This document shows positions 1 to 5,620 of a stretch of DNA of 7,074 nucleotides, piece after piece. A program made the position numbers and the translations under genes. Below the pieces are notes generated by a model. That model was not told the origin of the DNA. It made no database searches and saw only the letters and a list, made by a program, of their open reading frames with translations. Each line of letters opens with the position of its first letter. Position 1 is the stretch's first letter. Origin of the DNA: Phenylobacterium sp. (GTDB lineage: Bacteria; Pseudomonadota; Alphaproteobacteria; Caulobacterales; Caulobacteraceae); assembly GCA_019264505.1 (NCBI GenBank), contig JAHUZY010000175.1, positions 1 to 7,074 on the forward strand. Reading direction: 5' to 3'.

Positions 1-12
1 TAACCGCCCGGC

Positions 13-537
13 GTGCCCCCCACCCCGGCCCACCTCCTGACGCCTGACCAGTTCCCGGTCTTTCAGAGCGGCCGCGGCGGCCAGTTCACCTATCACGGCC
101 CAGGCCAGCGGGTGGCCTATGTGATGCTGGACCTGACGGCCCGGCGGCGCGACGTGCGGGCCTTCGTGGCTGCCCTAGAGGCCTGGGTGATCGAGTCCCT
201 GGGGCGGTTCAACGTCGAGGGTGCCGTCCGCCCCGGGCGGGTCGGGGTGTGGGTGGAGCGCAAGACGCCGGGCTTTCCGCCGCAGGAGGACAAGATCGCC
301 GCGATCGGCGTGAAACTGCGCCGATGGGTGTCCTTCCACGGCATCGCGCTGAACGTGGAGCCCGACCTCAGCCACTTCGCCGGGATTGTTCCTTGCGGGG
401 TGACCGAGCATGGGGTGACCAGCCTCGTGGACCTGGGCCTGCCCGTGACCATGGATGAAGCCGACGCGGCCCTGCGCGCCGGCGTCGAGTCCGTGTTAGG
501 GGCCCGCGCGCAGGTCGAACCCCCGGCCCTCCCCTGA
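13..537 (+). CDS. lipB: Octanoyltransferase LipB, 5'-incomplete or frameshifted
   Basis: LipB moves the octanoyl group from acyl carrier protein onto a lysine of lipoyl domains in 2-oxoacid dehydrogenases and the glycine cleavage H protein, in the cytoplasm, before LipA inserts sulfur. Visible family marks, numbered from the GTG at 13, are [13 protein letters not shown] at 21-33, the catalytic lysine K94 in DKIAAIG, the SFHG segment at 107-110, and catalytic C128 in [11 protein letters not shown]. The frame is open from base 4 but has a TAA at 1-3. The family is normally about 210-230 residues, so roughly the first 45-60 residues, including the usual (Y)TAG segment before the DLL region, are absent. 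GTG 13 is therefore the first available start, not a convincing native one: no ribosome binding site can be judged. The intact C-terminal three quarters makes the family call firm; whether the gene is functional is uncertain. It converges on the PRC-barrel gene, nine bases away. Confidence 0.85.
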   Translation: MPPTPAHLLTPDQFPVFQSGRGGQFTYHGPGQRVAYVMLDLTARRRDVRAFVAALEAWVIESLGRFNVEGAVRPGRVGVWVERKTPGFPPQEDKIAAIGVKLRRWVSFHGIALNVEPDLSHFAGIVPCGVTEHGVTSLVDLGLPVTMDEADAALRAGVESVLGARAQVEPPALP

Positions 538-543
538 GCTTGT

Positions 544-553
544 GGCCTAGGCC
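544..553. repeat. 10-bp perfect palindrome at the lipB/PRC-barrel convergence
   Basis: GGCCTAGGCC reads the same on both strands and contains the TAG stop of the PRC-barrel gene (547-549 on the - strand). It sits where two convergent genes meet. With no loop and no following T-run it does not form a standard rho-independent terminator, so a role in ending transcription is only a guess. Confidence 0.4.
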
Positions 554-912
554 GCGGTGGCGCCGTAGTAACCCGCCTCTTCGGCGCGCCAGCCATAGTC
601 ATCGCTGCTGAAGCGGGCCTTGTCGTAACCCGGCGCACCTTCCAGCGTCTCCTTCTCCAGGGCGACGACGAAGCCGTCCTGCTCGGTGTCGTATGTCAGG
701 ACCGACCAGGGCAGCGGATAGTGCTTCTCGCCCATGCCCAGCAGGCCGCCGAAGGCCATGGTGGCGAACTCGGCCTGGCCGGAGCGCTTGTCGATGAAGA
801 TGTTCTCCACCGTGCCCAGCTTCTCGCCCTGGGGGTTGTAGACGCTGACGCCCTCGACCTTGTCGGCGGCGATCAGGCGCATGTCGGTGCGGTCGGCGGG
901 ATCGTTTGCCAT
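547..912 (-). CDS. PRC-barrel domain protein, probably general-stress induced
   Basis: A 121-residue soluble protein consisting mainly of one PRC-barrel domain, a small beta-barrel fold also found in photosynthetic reaction centre H subunits and in RimM. Residues about 11-85 form the barrel: 'LIAADKVEGVSVYNPQGEKL' is the typical opening strand pair, then a GTVENIFIDKRSG strand, and LLGMGEKHYPLPWSVL at 57-72, a conserved stretch in stand-alone bacterial PRC proteins. The tail is acidic and aromatic (DDYGWRAEEAGYYG). There is no signal peptide or membrane segment, so it should be cytoplasmic. ATG 912 is well supported by AAGAGGAG six bases upstream (919-926). The exact function of such stand-alone PRC proteins is not established; several are known members of alphaproteobacterial general stress regulons. 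It lies downstream of pccA on the same strand, but the 82-base gap carries its own EcfG-type promoter, so independent stress control is inferred. Confidence 0.9.
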   Translation of the reverse strand: MANDPADRTDMRLIAADKVEGVSVYNPQGEKLGTVENIFIDKRSGQAEFATMAFGGLLGMGEKHYPLPWSVLTYDTEQDGFVVALEKETLEGAPGYDKARFSSDDYGWRAEEAGYYGATAA

Positions 913-918
913 GTCAGG

Positions 919-926
919 CTCCTCTT
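919..926 (-). promoter_or_regulatory. Ribosome binding site of the PRC-barrel gene
   Basis: AAGAGGAG on the - strand, with its GGAG core six bases before the ATG at 912. It is strong compared with the other genes here. It directly follows, and partly overlaps (924-926), the right arm of a 7-bp inverted repeat. Confidence 0.7.
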
Positions 927-944
927 GAGGTGGATTGCCTCAAG
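924..944 (-). repeat. 7-bp inverted repeat in the PRC-barrel leader
   Basis: CTTGAGG (924-930) and CCTCAAG (938-944) are perfect reverse complements separated by seven bases, placed between the predicted promoter and the start codon. If transcription starts near base 940, as the promoter predicts, most of one arm is missing from the mRNA. The full hairpin would then form only in read-through RNA from pccA, or the repeat could act as a DNA operator. The role is inference; the repeat itself is plain. Confidence 0.5.
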
Positions 945-946
945 GG

Positions 947-971
947 AACCCTCCACAGGGGCCTCTGTTCC
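947..971 (-). promoter_or_regulatory. EcfG/SigT-type general stress promoter of the PRC-barrel gene
   Basis: On the - strand, GGAAC at 971-967 is followed by a 16-base spacer (966-951) and GGTT at 950-947. The known alphaproteobacterial EcfG-type consensus is GGAAC-N16/17-CGTT, so the -35 box is perfect and the -10 box matches three of four. The predicted transcript start, around base 940, is about 28 bases before the ATG at 912, directly upstream of the ribosome binding site. The BON-domain gene has the same arrangement with the same spacer. Because the -10 region reads GGTTCC, the element is also palindromic (GGAAC-N17-GTTCC). Confidence 0.65.
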
Positions 972-993
972 GACGGCGAAGCTGAGACGTCGG
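970..993 (-). repeat. Weak hairpin just after the pccA stop codon
   Basis: CCGACG (970-975) and CGTCGG (988-993) form a 6-bp stem with a 12-base loop, beginning one base after the pccA TGA on the - strand. No T-run follows, so it is not a canonical intrinsic terminator. It overlaps by two bases the GGAAC box of the PRC-barrel promoter. It may weakly attenuate read-through or simply be chance in GC-rich DNA. Confidence 0.3.
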
Positions 994-994
994 T

Positions 995-2974
995 TCAGGC
1001 GAACTCGGCCAGCACCTCGTCGGCGGCCACCGAATCCCCGGCCTTGGGACCCACCATCTTCACCGTGCCGTCCCGCTCGGCGCGGATGATGTTCTGCATC
1101 TTCATGGCCTCGATGATGGCCACCACCTCGCCGGCCTTGACCTCCTGGCCCTCGACCACGCTGAGGCTGACCACCAGGCCCGGCATCGGCGAGAGCACCA
1201 GCTTGGCGGTGTCGGCGGCCTGCTTGGCTGGCAGGCGCTTGTGCAGCAGGGCCGAGACCGGCGTCAGCACCAGAACCCGCGCCTCGGCGGCCCGGTGCCG
1301 GATGACGAAGCCCTCGGCCGCCGGACGCACGTGTACGCTGAATCGCGCCCCATCCAGCGTGGCGGCGAAGACCGGCTGGCCCGGCCGCCAGTCGATGTCC
1401 GACAGCACCAGGCGCCTGCCGGCCTCGGTCAGCTCCACGCTGACCGTGTCGCCCTCCAGGCTCAGGCGCACCGGATGGTCGGCGCCGCGCAGATTGACCA
1501 CCCAGTCGTGACGGCCCCGGCCGGGCCAGGCGCGCTCGCTCATCACCTGATGCATGGCGCAGGCCGCAGCGATCTGGATGTCGGTCTGGCGGGGCGTCGG
1601 GACCGTGCCTTGGAAACCCTCGGGGAACTCGTCCTTGATGTAGCTGGTCGACAGCTGGCCCGACCTGAAGCGGTCCTCGTCCATCACCGCCACCAGGAAG
1701 GGGATGTTGTGGCCCAGGCCCTCGATGTGGAAGGTCTCAAGGGCCTCGCCCATGGCGTCGATGGCGGCCAGCCGGGTCGGCGCCCAGGTGGACAGCTTGG
1801 AGATCATCGGGTCGTAGAACATTGAGATCTCGTCGCCCTCGCGGACCCCGGCGTCGTTGCGCACGGTCAGCCCGTGGGCCTCCCGCTCCTGCGGCGGGCG
1901 GTAGCGCACCAGCCGGCCGATGGAGGGCAGGAAACCGCGATAGGGATCCTCGGCATAGATGCGGCTCTCAACGGCCCAGCCGTTGATCTTCAGATCGTCC
2001 TGCGTGAAGGCGAGCGGCTCGCCGGCGGCCGAGCGGATCATCTGCTCCACCAGGTCCGCCCCGGTGATCAGCTCGGTGACCGGATGCTCCACCTGCAGGC
2101 GGGTGTTCATTTCCAGGAAGAAGAAGCTGCGATCCTGGCCGGCGACGAACTCGACGGTGCCGGCGCTGTCGTAGCCGACCGCCTTGGCGAGCGCGATGGC
2201 CTGGTCGCCCATGGCCTTGCGGGTGGCCTCGTCCAGAAGCGGGCTGGGCGCCTCTTCGATGACCTTCTGGTTGCGGCGCTGGATCGAGCATTCCCGCTCG
2301 AACAGGTGGACCACATGGCCGTGCTTGTCGCCCAGCACCTGGATCTCGATATGGCGCGGGCTCTCGATGAACTTCTCGATGAAGATGCGATCATCGCCGA
2401 AGCTCGACTTGGCCTCCGCCTGCACGGCGGGGAAGCCCTCCTCCACGTCCTGGCGGGTCCAGGCGACCCGGATGCCCTTGCCGCCGCCCCCGGCTGAGGC
2501 CTTGATCATCACCGGATAGCCGATGTCCTCGGCGATCTGGACAGCGTGAGCGGTGTCGGAGATCTCGCCCACATGGCCGGGCACCGTGGAGACGCCGGCG
2601 CGGCCGGCGGCCTTCTTGCTCTCGATCTTGTCGCCCATGGCCGCAATGGCCTCAGGATTCGGACCGATGAAGACGATCCCTTCCTCGGCCAGCCGCCGGG
2701 CGAAGCCGGCGTTCTCCGACAGGAAGCCAAAGCCCGGATGGACCGCCTGGGCCCCGGTCTCGCGGCAGGCCGCGACGATCTTGTCGGCCACCAGATAGCT
2801 TTCGGAGGCTGGCGCCGGCCCGATGAACACCGCCTCGTCGGCCATCTCCACGGCCATGGAGTCAGCGTCGGCCTCGGAATAGACCACCACCGTGGCGATC
2901 CCCATGCGGCGGCAGGTCTTGATGATGCGGACAGCGATTTCGCCGCGATTGGCGATCAGGATTTTGGAAAACAT
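995..2974 (-). CDS. pccA: Propionyl-CoA carboxylase alpha subunit (biotin carboxylase + biotin carrier)
   Basis: This 659-residue subunit uses ATP and bicarbonate to carboxylate its own biotin; PccB then passes the CO2 to propionyl-CoA, giving methylmalonyl-CoA. Domains: biotin carboxylase N-terminal part (1-110, starting MFSKILIANRGEIAVR), ATP-grasp (about 115-320) with the glycine loop GGGGKG at 162-167 and K116 and K158, then the C-terminal carboxylase part to about 445. Catalytic residues fall at the E. coli AccC numbers: E288, N290, R292, Q294, E296, R338. A linker/BT region (about 450-575) follows, then a biotinyl domain with EAMKM at 622-626, biotin lysine K625. The fused layout, the length and the BT region favour propionyl-CoA over plain acetyl-CoA carboxylase; 3-methylcrotonyl-CoA carboxylase is less likely given the nearby PccB. 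ATG 2974 matches the family start; a TTG at 2989 would add five residues and overlap the ybjQ stop as TTGA. The ribosome binding site is poor, suggesting coupling to ybjQ. Confidence 0.93.
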   Translation of the reverse strand: MFSKILIANRGEIAVRIIKTCRRMGIATVVVYSEADADSMAVEMADEAVFIGPAPASESYLVADKIVAACRETGAQAVHPGFGFLSENAGFARRLAEEGIVFIGPNPEAIAAMGDKIESKKAAGRAGVSTVPGHVGEISDTAHAVQIAEDIGYPVMIKASAGGGGKGIRVAWTRQDVEEGFPAVQAEAKSSFGDDRIFIEKFIESPRHIEIQVLGDKHGHVVHLFERECSIQRRNQKVIEEAPSPLLDEATRKAMGDQAIALAKAVGYDSAGTVEFVAGQDRSFFFLEMNTRLQVEHPVTELITGADLVEQMIRSAAGEPLAFTQDDLKINGWAVESRIYAEDPYRGFLPSIGRLVRYRPPQEREAHGLTVRNDAGVREGDEISMFYDPMISKLSTWAPTRLAAIDAMGEALETFHIEGLGHNIPFLVAVMDEDRFRSGQLSTSYIKDEFPEGFQGTVPTPRQTDIQIAAACAMHQVMSERAWPGRGRHDWVVNLRGADHPVRLSLEGDTVSVELTEAGRRLVLSDIDWRPGQPVFAATLDGARFSVHVRPAAEGFVIRHRAAEARVLVLTPVSALLHKRLPAKQAADTAKLVLSPMPGLVVSLSVVEGQEVKAGEVVAIIEAMKMQNIIRAERDGTVKMVGPKAGDSVAADEVLAEFA

Positions 2975-2985
2975 GCTCACCGAAC

Positions 2986-3306
2986 TCAACGCAGCTTCAC
3001 CGCCGTACCCGAGGCGCTGACCATCAGCATCCCGTTCTCAACGCCCAGGGTCTCGTAATCGAGGTCGACGCCCACCACGGCGTCGGCGCCCAGGCTGCGA
3101 GCCTCGTCGCACATCTCCTTGAGCGCGATGTCGCGGGCCTCGCGCAGGGCTTTTTCATAGCCGCCGGCCCGGCCACCGATGATGTTGGTGATCCCCGCGA
3201 AGAAGTCCCGGAAGATGTGGGCGCCAATGATGGCTTCCCCGGTGACGACGCCCAGGGTCTGGGCGGTCTCCCGCTCGGCGAGACTGGGGGTGGTGGCGGT
3301 TATCAT
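2986..3306 (-). CDS. YbjQ-family (UPF0145) putative heavy-metal-binding-like protein
   Basis: A 106-residue protein matching the YbjQ/UPF0145 family almost end to end (family length about 105-110). Typical features are the opening MITATTPSL, the [19 protein letters not shown] segment, the [12 protein letters not shown] turn, a long helix of charged residues, then [14 protein letters not shown] and a closing [13 protein letters not shown] strand. The fold is known from structures as a pentameric alpha/beta assembly; 'heavy-metal-binding' is only the database name, and the function is unknown. I see no cysteine or histidine cluster for metal. ATGs at 3333 and 3324 would add nine or six residues, but 3306 fits the family start and has GGAGAG seven bases upstream. 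It is divergent from msrB and ends 11 bases before the pccA ATG, so it is very probably the first gene of a ybjQ-pccA transcript. Confidence 0.88.
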   Translation of the reverse strand: MITATTPSLAERETAQTLGVVTGEAIIGAHIFRDFFAGITNIIGGRAGGYEKALREARDIALKEMCDEARSLGADAVVGVDLDYETLGVENGMLMVSASGTAVKLR

Positions 3307-3323
3307 TCCTGGGCTCTCCGACA

Positions 3324-3367
3324 TCGCCCCCATTTGACAGGGGGTCCTTCCGATCCGTCGGGGGCGA
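3324..3367. repeat. Nested inverted repeats between ybjQ and msrB
   Basis: TCGCCCCC (3324-3331) and GGGGGCGA (3360-3367) are perfect 8-bp reverse complements 28 bases apart. Inside them, GGGGG at 3340-3344 could pair instead with the CCCCC at 3327-3331, and CCGA/TCGG (3350-3353 / 3358-3361) make a small inner hairpin. This fills most of the gap between two divergent start codons, so an operator or shared regulatory element for both genes is plausible. A TTGACA at 3334-3339 on the + strand resembles a -35 box, but I see no good -10 box at normal spacing. CTTAGATT near 3369 lies too far from it. Confidence 0.5.
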
Positions 3368-3383
3368 CCTTAGATTGGCTCAC

Positions 3384-3875
3384 ATGACCAAGCCAGCCGA
3401 GTCCCCCGTGACGCCTTTTGATCTGACGCCCCCCGACCTTGCGGAACGCAAGACCTTGGAAGGCGACCTGACCCTCGAAGAGGCTGACGTCCTCCTTCGC
3501 CACGGGACGGAGGCCCCGTTCTGCGGTGGGCTGCTCGATAACAAGGAGGACGGGGTCTATTGCTGCCGCCTCTGCGGCCTGCCCCTGTTCCGCGCCCACA
3601 CCAAGTTCGAGAGCGGCACCGGCTGGCCCAGCTTCTTCGCGCCGATGAACGAGGCCCACGTCATCGGCGTGCGCGATGTGAGCTACGGCATGGTCAGGGT
3701 CGAAACCCGCTGCGCCCGGTGCGACAGCCACCAGGGCCACGTCTTCCCCGACGGCCCGCCGCCGACAGGCCTGCGCTACTGCATCAATTCGGTGTCCCTG
3801 GAGTTCGTCGGCGACGGCGAGCCGTTGCGCGATCCTCTGGGCCGCGGCGACAACGCCCACCTGCGGGCGGGCTAG
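3384..3875 (+). CDS. msrB: Peptide-methionine (R)-S-oxide reductase MsrB
   Basis: MsrB reduces methionine-R-sulfoxide in proteins and is recharged by thioredoxin; it acts in the cytoplasm, as no signal peptide is seen. The 163-residue protein carries the full SelR domain: HGTEAPF at 40-46, DNKEDGVY, the first zinc pair C61/C64, the substrate-pocket GTGWPSFF at 78-85, [12 protein letters not shown], the second zinc pair C110/C113, HQGHVF at 116-121, and [11 protein letters not shown] with the catalytic cysteine C133. C47 or C60 could serve as the resolving cysteine; this is a guess from position. ATG 3384 was chosen over a TTG at 3375, which would add only three residues. There is no clear ribosome binding site within 12 bases, so a leaderless transcript is possible. 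It is divergent from ybjQ and its TAG stop overlaps the kinase gene stop on the other strand. Confidence 0.93.
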   Translation: MTKPAESPVTPFDLTPPDLAERKTLEGDLTLEEADVLLRHGTEAPFCGGLLDNKEDGVYCCRLCGLPLFRAHTKFESGTGWPSFFAPMNEAHVIGVRDVSYGMVRVETRCARCDSHQGHVFPDGPPPTGLRYCINSVSLEFVGDGEPLRDPLGRGDNAHLRAG

Positions 3876-4669
3876 CCAGCCGCCTCGAGGATGACGAGCA
3901 CCGCCCTGGCCTTGGCCGGGTCTGTGCCGTCCTGGGTGTGCCAGGCGGCCGACAGGCCCGCATGGGCGTGGGCCCAGGCCCTCAGCCGAGCCGGCTCCAG
4001 GTCCGCCGTCTGCGCGATCTGGGCCAGACGCGCGGCGAAACGGTCGGGGGTGACGGAGGCCAGGTCGGGGTTCGGGAAAATGTTGGCATAGTCATAGGCC
4101 CGCTCACCCGCCAGCCCCCAGGGATCGATGGCCAGCCAGCCCGCCGGACCGAAATCCAGCACGTTGCCGTGGTGGATGTCTCCGTGCAGGAGGACGAGAT
4201 CGCGCGGCGTCTCCAGCAGGCCTGAGGCGACGCTGCGAGCGCGCGTCAGGGTCGGGTCACCCGACTGGAGCAAGGCTGAAAACAGGTTTTCCAGGGGTGG
4301 CGCGATCGGAGGGGCTGAGCCTCGCGGCGCATGCAGCCGGGCGACCACCTGGCAGAGGGTCGCAGTGGCCGCCTCGTCCCCTCCCGCCTGAACCATGGGG
4401 ACCAGGGCGCCGCCTGGCGCACGCAGCATCAGCAGGGCCTCGTCCTGGAACGCCAGCACAGGGGCGGCGCCCTGCCCGTCCCACCAGGCCATGATGCTGG
4501 CGCCCCGCCGCTCGTCGGCGCTGTGGGCCAGCTTCAGCATGGCGGCCTGTTCCCCGGCGCGCACCGGCAACAGGCGCGAACGGGTGACAGGCATGGACAT
4601 GACATCGCCCTCCGGAGCGAGGGTCCAGAGGGCGAGCCAGGGTTCGAAATCCTTCAGGTCATCGCCCAT
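3872..4669 (-). CDS. APH(6)/streptomycin 6-kinase-family small-molecule kinase
   Basis: A 265-residue member of the aminoglycoside/hydroxyurea phosphotransferase family (APH_6_hur type), enzymes that transfer phosphate from ATP to a hydroxyl of streptomycin-like or other small molecules. Evidence: a small N-lobe with the probable ATP lysine K46 in AMLKLA; the catalytic loop [12 protein letters not shown] at 160-171 with D164 and N169; and the metal-binding [19 protein letters not shown] at 180-198 with D182, which is the signature wording of this subfamily. Length fits. ATG 4669 gives the normal opening '[14 protein letters not shown]'. Composition matches the neighbours, and there is no mobile element nearby, so this is likely a resident chromosomal enzyme, not acquired resistance; the substrate cannot be read from sequence. 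It starts 43 bases after the BON gene stop on the same strand and may be co-transcribed with it. Its TAG overlaps the msrB stop by four bases. Confidence 0.82.
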   Translation of the reverse strand: MGDDLKDFEPWLALWTLAPEGDVMSMPVTRSRLLPVRAGEQAAMLKLAHSADERRGASIMAWWDGQGAAPVLAFQDEALLMLRAPGGALVPMVQAGGDEAATATLCQVVARLHAPRGSAPPIAPPLENLFSALLQSGDPTLTRARSVASGLLETPRDLVLLHGDIHHGNVLDFGPAGWLAIDPWGLAGERAYDYANIFPNPDLASVTPDRFAARLAQIAQTADLEPARLRAWAHAHAGLSAAWHTQDGTDPAKARAVLVILEAAG

Positions 4670-4712
4670 GCGGCCAGCCTAGGCCGGCGGCGACCTTGGG
4701 CGCAATCGGGGG

Positions 4713-5519
4713 CTATTCCTCCCCGTCAGTGACCTTGGCGAGGGTGGAATTGGACGACATGCGCGCCGGTTGGCCGGTGACCGAAGCCTGGTCCACCCGG
4801 GGCTGGACCCGCAGATTGTTCTGCACGTGCTTCACCCCGTGGATGTCCTCCACGCAGTGTTCGGCGCGGTGCTTGGCGCGACGGTCATCCACCGTGCCGC
4901 TCAGGGTCACCTCACCGTCCTTGACCTGCACCTGGATCTCCGAGGCGTCGAGCCAGGGATCGTCGGTCAGGTGGTGGTGGACGTCGTCGCTGATGCGGTC
5001 GTCGGGCCGCACATAGCCCTTGGGGCCGCGGCCGCGGTGGCTGCGGGCATGGTCCTGCTTGCGGCGACGCTCGGCCTCGTCATCCCCGAACCACGACGCC
5101 ACCTCGTCGCTGGTGCGATCCCAGAAGCCGCGATCCTCGCCACGGTCGATGCGCCGCTCGTGACCGCCATAGGCCCTGGCGTAGGCGTCGCGGGTGGACG
5201 CCCGCTGAGGGGCGACCGGGCCGCCGAAGCCGCCGCTCTCCATGGCGTAGCCCTCCTGCCCGAAGTGGCCCTCGCCATAGATCCGGTCGCGTTCGTAGGC
5301 GCGGGAGTCGTCGCGGACCTGGAGCCGGCCATCGTCCTGGCGGCCATACTCGGCGCCGGTCTCACGATCACCGAAGACGGGGCCGCGGCTGGCCTGTCGG
5401 GGGGCGAAGCTGCGGCCCTCATCGTCGCGCTGGCCATAGTCCGCCGAGCGGCGGTCCTTGTCGCCGCGCATCGCACGAATGCGCTCATATTCCTGGTCTT
5501 CGGTCCACCTGTCGGCCAT
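4713..5519 (-). CDS. BON-domain protein with charged N-terminal region and SWFGD motif
   Basis: A 268-residue hydrophilic protein. Residues 1-130 are low-complexity, rich in Arg, Asp, Gly, Tyr and Gln, and probably disordered. A conserved block follows at about 132-173 (FWDRTSDEVASWFGDDEAERRR, then HRGRGPKGYVRPDDRI, split here for length), as seen in many alphaproteobacterial and betaproteobacterial BON proteins. A single BON domain occupies about 174-238 (ISDDVHHHLTDDPWLDASEI, VTLSGTVDDRRAKHRAEHC, VKHVQNNLRV). BON domains are thought to bind phospholipid or other surfaces; OsmY is the best known. Unlike OsmY there is no signal peptide, so it should be cytoplasmic. I chose ATG 5519: it has GGGAGAA eight bases upstream, and the predicted promoter places the transcript start near 5564, so the upstream TTG at 5567 would not be transcribed. 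Stress induction is inferred from that promoter. The molecular role is unknown. Confidence 0.85.
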   Translation of the reverse strand: MADRWTEDQEYERIRAMRGDKDRRSADYGQRDDEGRSFAPRQASRGPVFGDRETGAEYGRQDDGRLQVRDDSRAYERDRIYGEGHFGQEGYAMESGGFGGPVAPQRASTRDAYARAYGGHERRIDRGEDRGFWDRTSDEVASWFGDDEAERRRKQDHARSHRGRGPKGYVRPDDRISDDVHHHLTDDPWLDASEIQVQVKDGEVTLSGTVDDRRAKHRAEHCVEDIHGVKHVQNNLRVQPRVDQASVTGQPARMSSNSTLAKVTDGEE

Positions 5520-5525
5520 GGCTGG

Positions 5526-5532
5526 TTCTCCC
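5526..5532 (-). promoter_or_regulatory. Ribosome binding site deciding the BON gene start
   Basis: GGGAGAA on the - strand, with GGGAG ending eight bases before the ATG at 5519. It supports this start over the longer reading from TTG 5567, which would add 16 residues that do not resemble the family opening. Confidence 0.65.
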
Positions 5533-5570
5533 GTCGTTGATTGGCTGCGCGTGACGCGCTCTCCCAAGAC

Positions 5571-5595
5571 AACAGGTTCAGGCCGACCTTGTTCC
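5571..5595 (-). promoter_or_regulatory. EcfG/SigT-type general stress promoter of the BON gene
   Basis: On the - strand, GGAAC at 5595-5591 is followed by a 16-base spacer (5590-5575) and TGTT at 5574-5571. This matches GGAAC-N16/17-CGTT in eight of nine fixed positions. It lies in the short gap after the pccB stop, so the BON gene can be switched on independently of pccB. The predicted start of transcription, near 5564, leaves a leader of about 45 bases. Spacing is identical to the PRC-barrel promoter. Confidence 0.68.
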
Positions 5596-5620
5596 GAGAC
5601 GCCGCGGGTGGGCGGCCGGT

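Noticed and set aside
1874..2497. + strand open frame of 207 codons opposite pccA
   Set aside because: It is antisense to the catalytic core of a clearly conserved carboxylase; the composition is GC-rich shadow coding and there is no start signal.
3334..3339. TTGACA as a housekeeping -35 box for msrB
   Set aside because: No acceptable -10 box at 10-18 bases downstream; the better -10-like CTTAGATT is about 30 bases away.
3560..4225. + strand open frame across the msrB/kinase junction
   Set aside because: It runs out of frame through msrB and antisense to the kinase gene; its Arg/Pro-rich translation matches no family I recognise.
4671..4686. CGGCC/GGCCG stem upstream of the kinase start containing GCCTAGGC
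   Set aside because: A 5-bp stem with a 6-base loop and no T-run; short GC pairings like this are common here, and I see no support for a terminator or operator.
4770..5540. Long + strand open frame (256 codons) opposite the BON gene
   Set aside because: The frame is hydrophobic Ala/Val-rich translation typical of the complement of Arg/Asp codons in GC-rich DNA. It has no family features, and the opposite strand has BON and SWFGD motifs, a ribosome binding site and a promoter.
5541..5567. Extended BON start at TTG 5567
   Set aside because: It lies at or before the predicted transcript start, uses a rare start codon, and adds residues unlike the family, whereas ATG 5519 has a good ribosome binding site.
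5596..5620. Possible terminator after pccB
   Set aside because: Only a 4-bp GC pairing and no T-run; I cannot distinguish it from chance in this composition.
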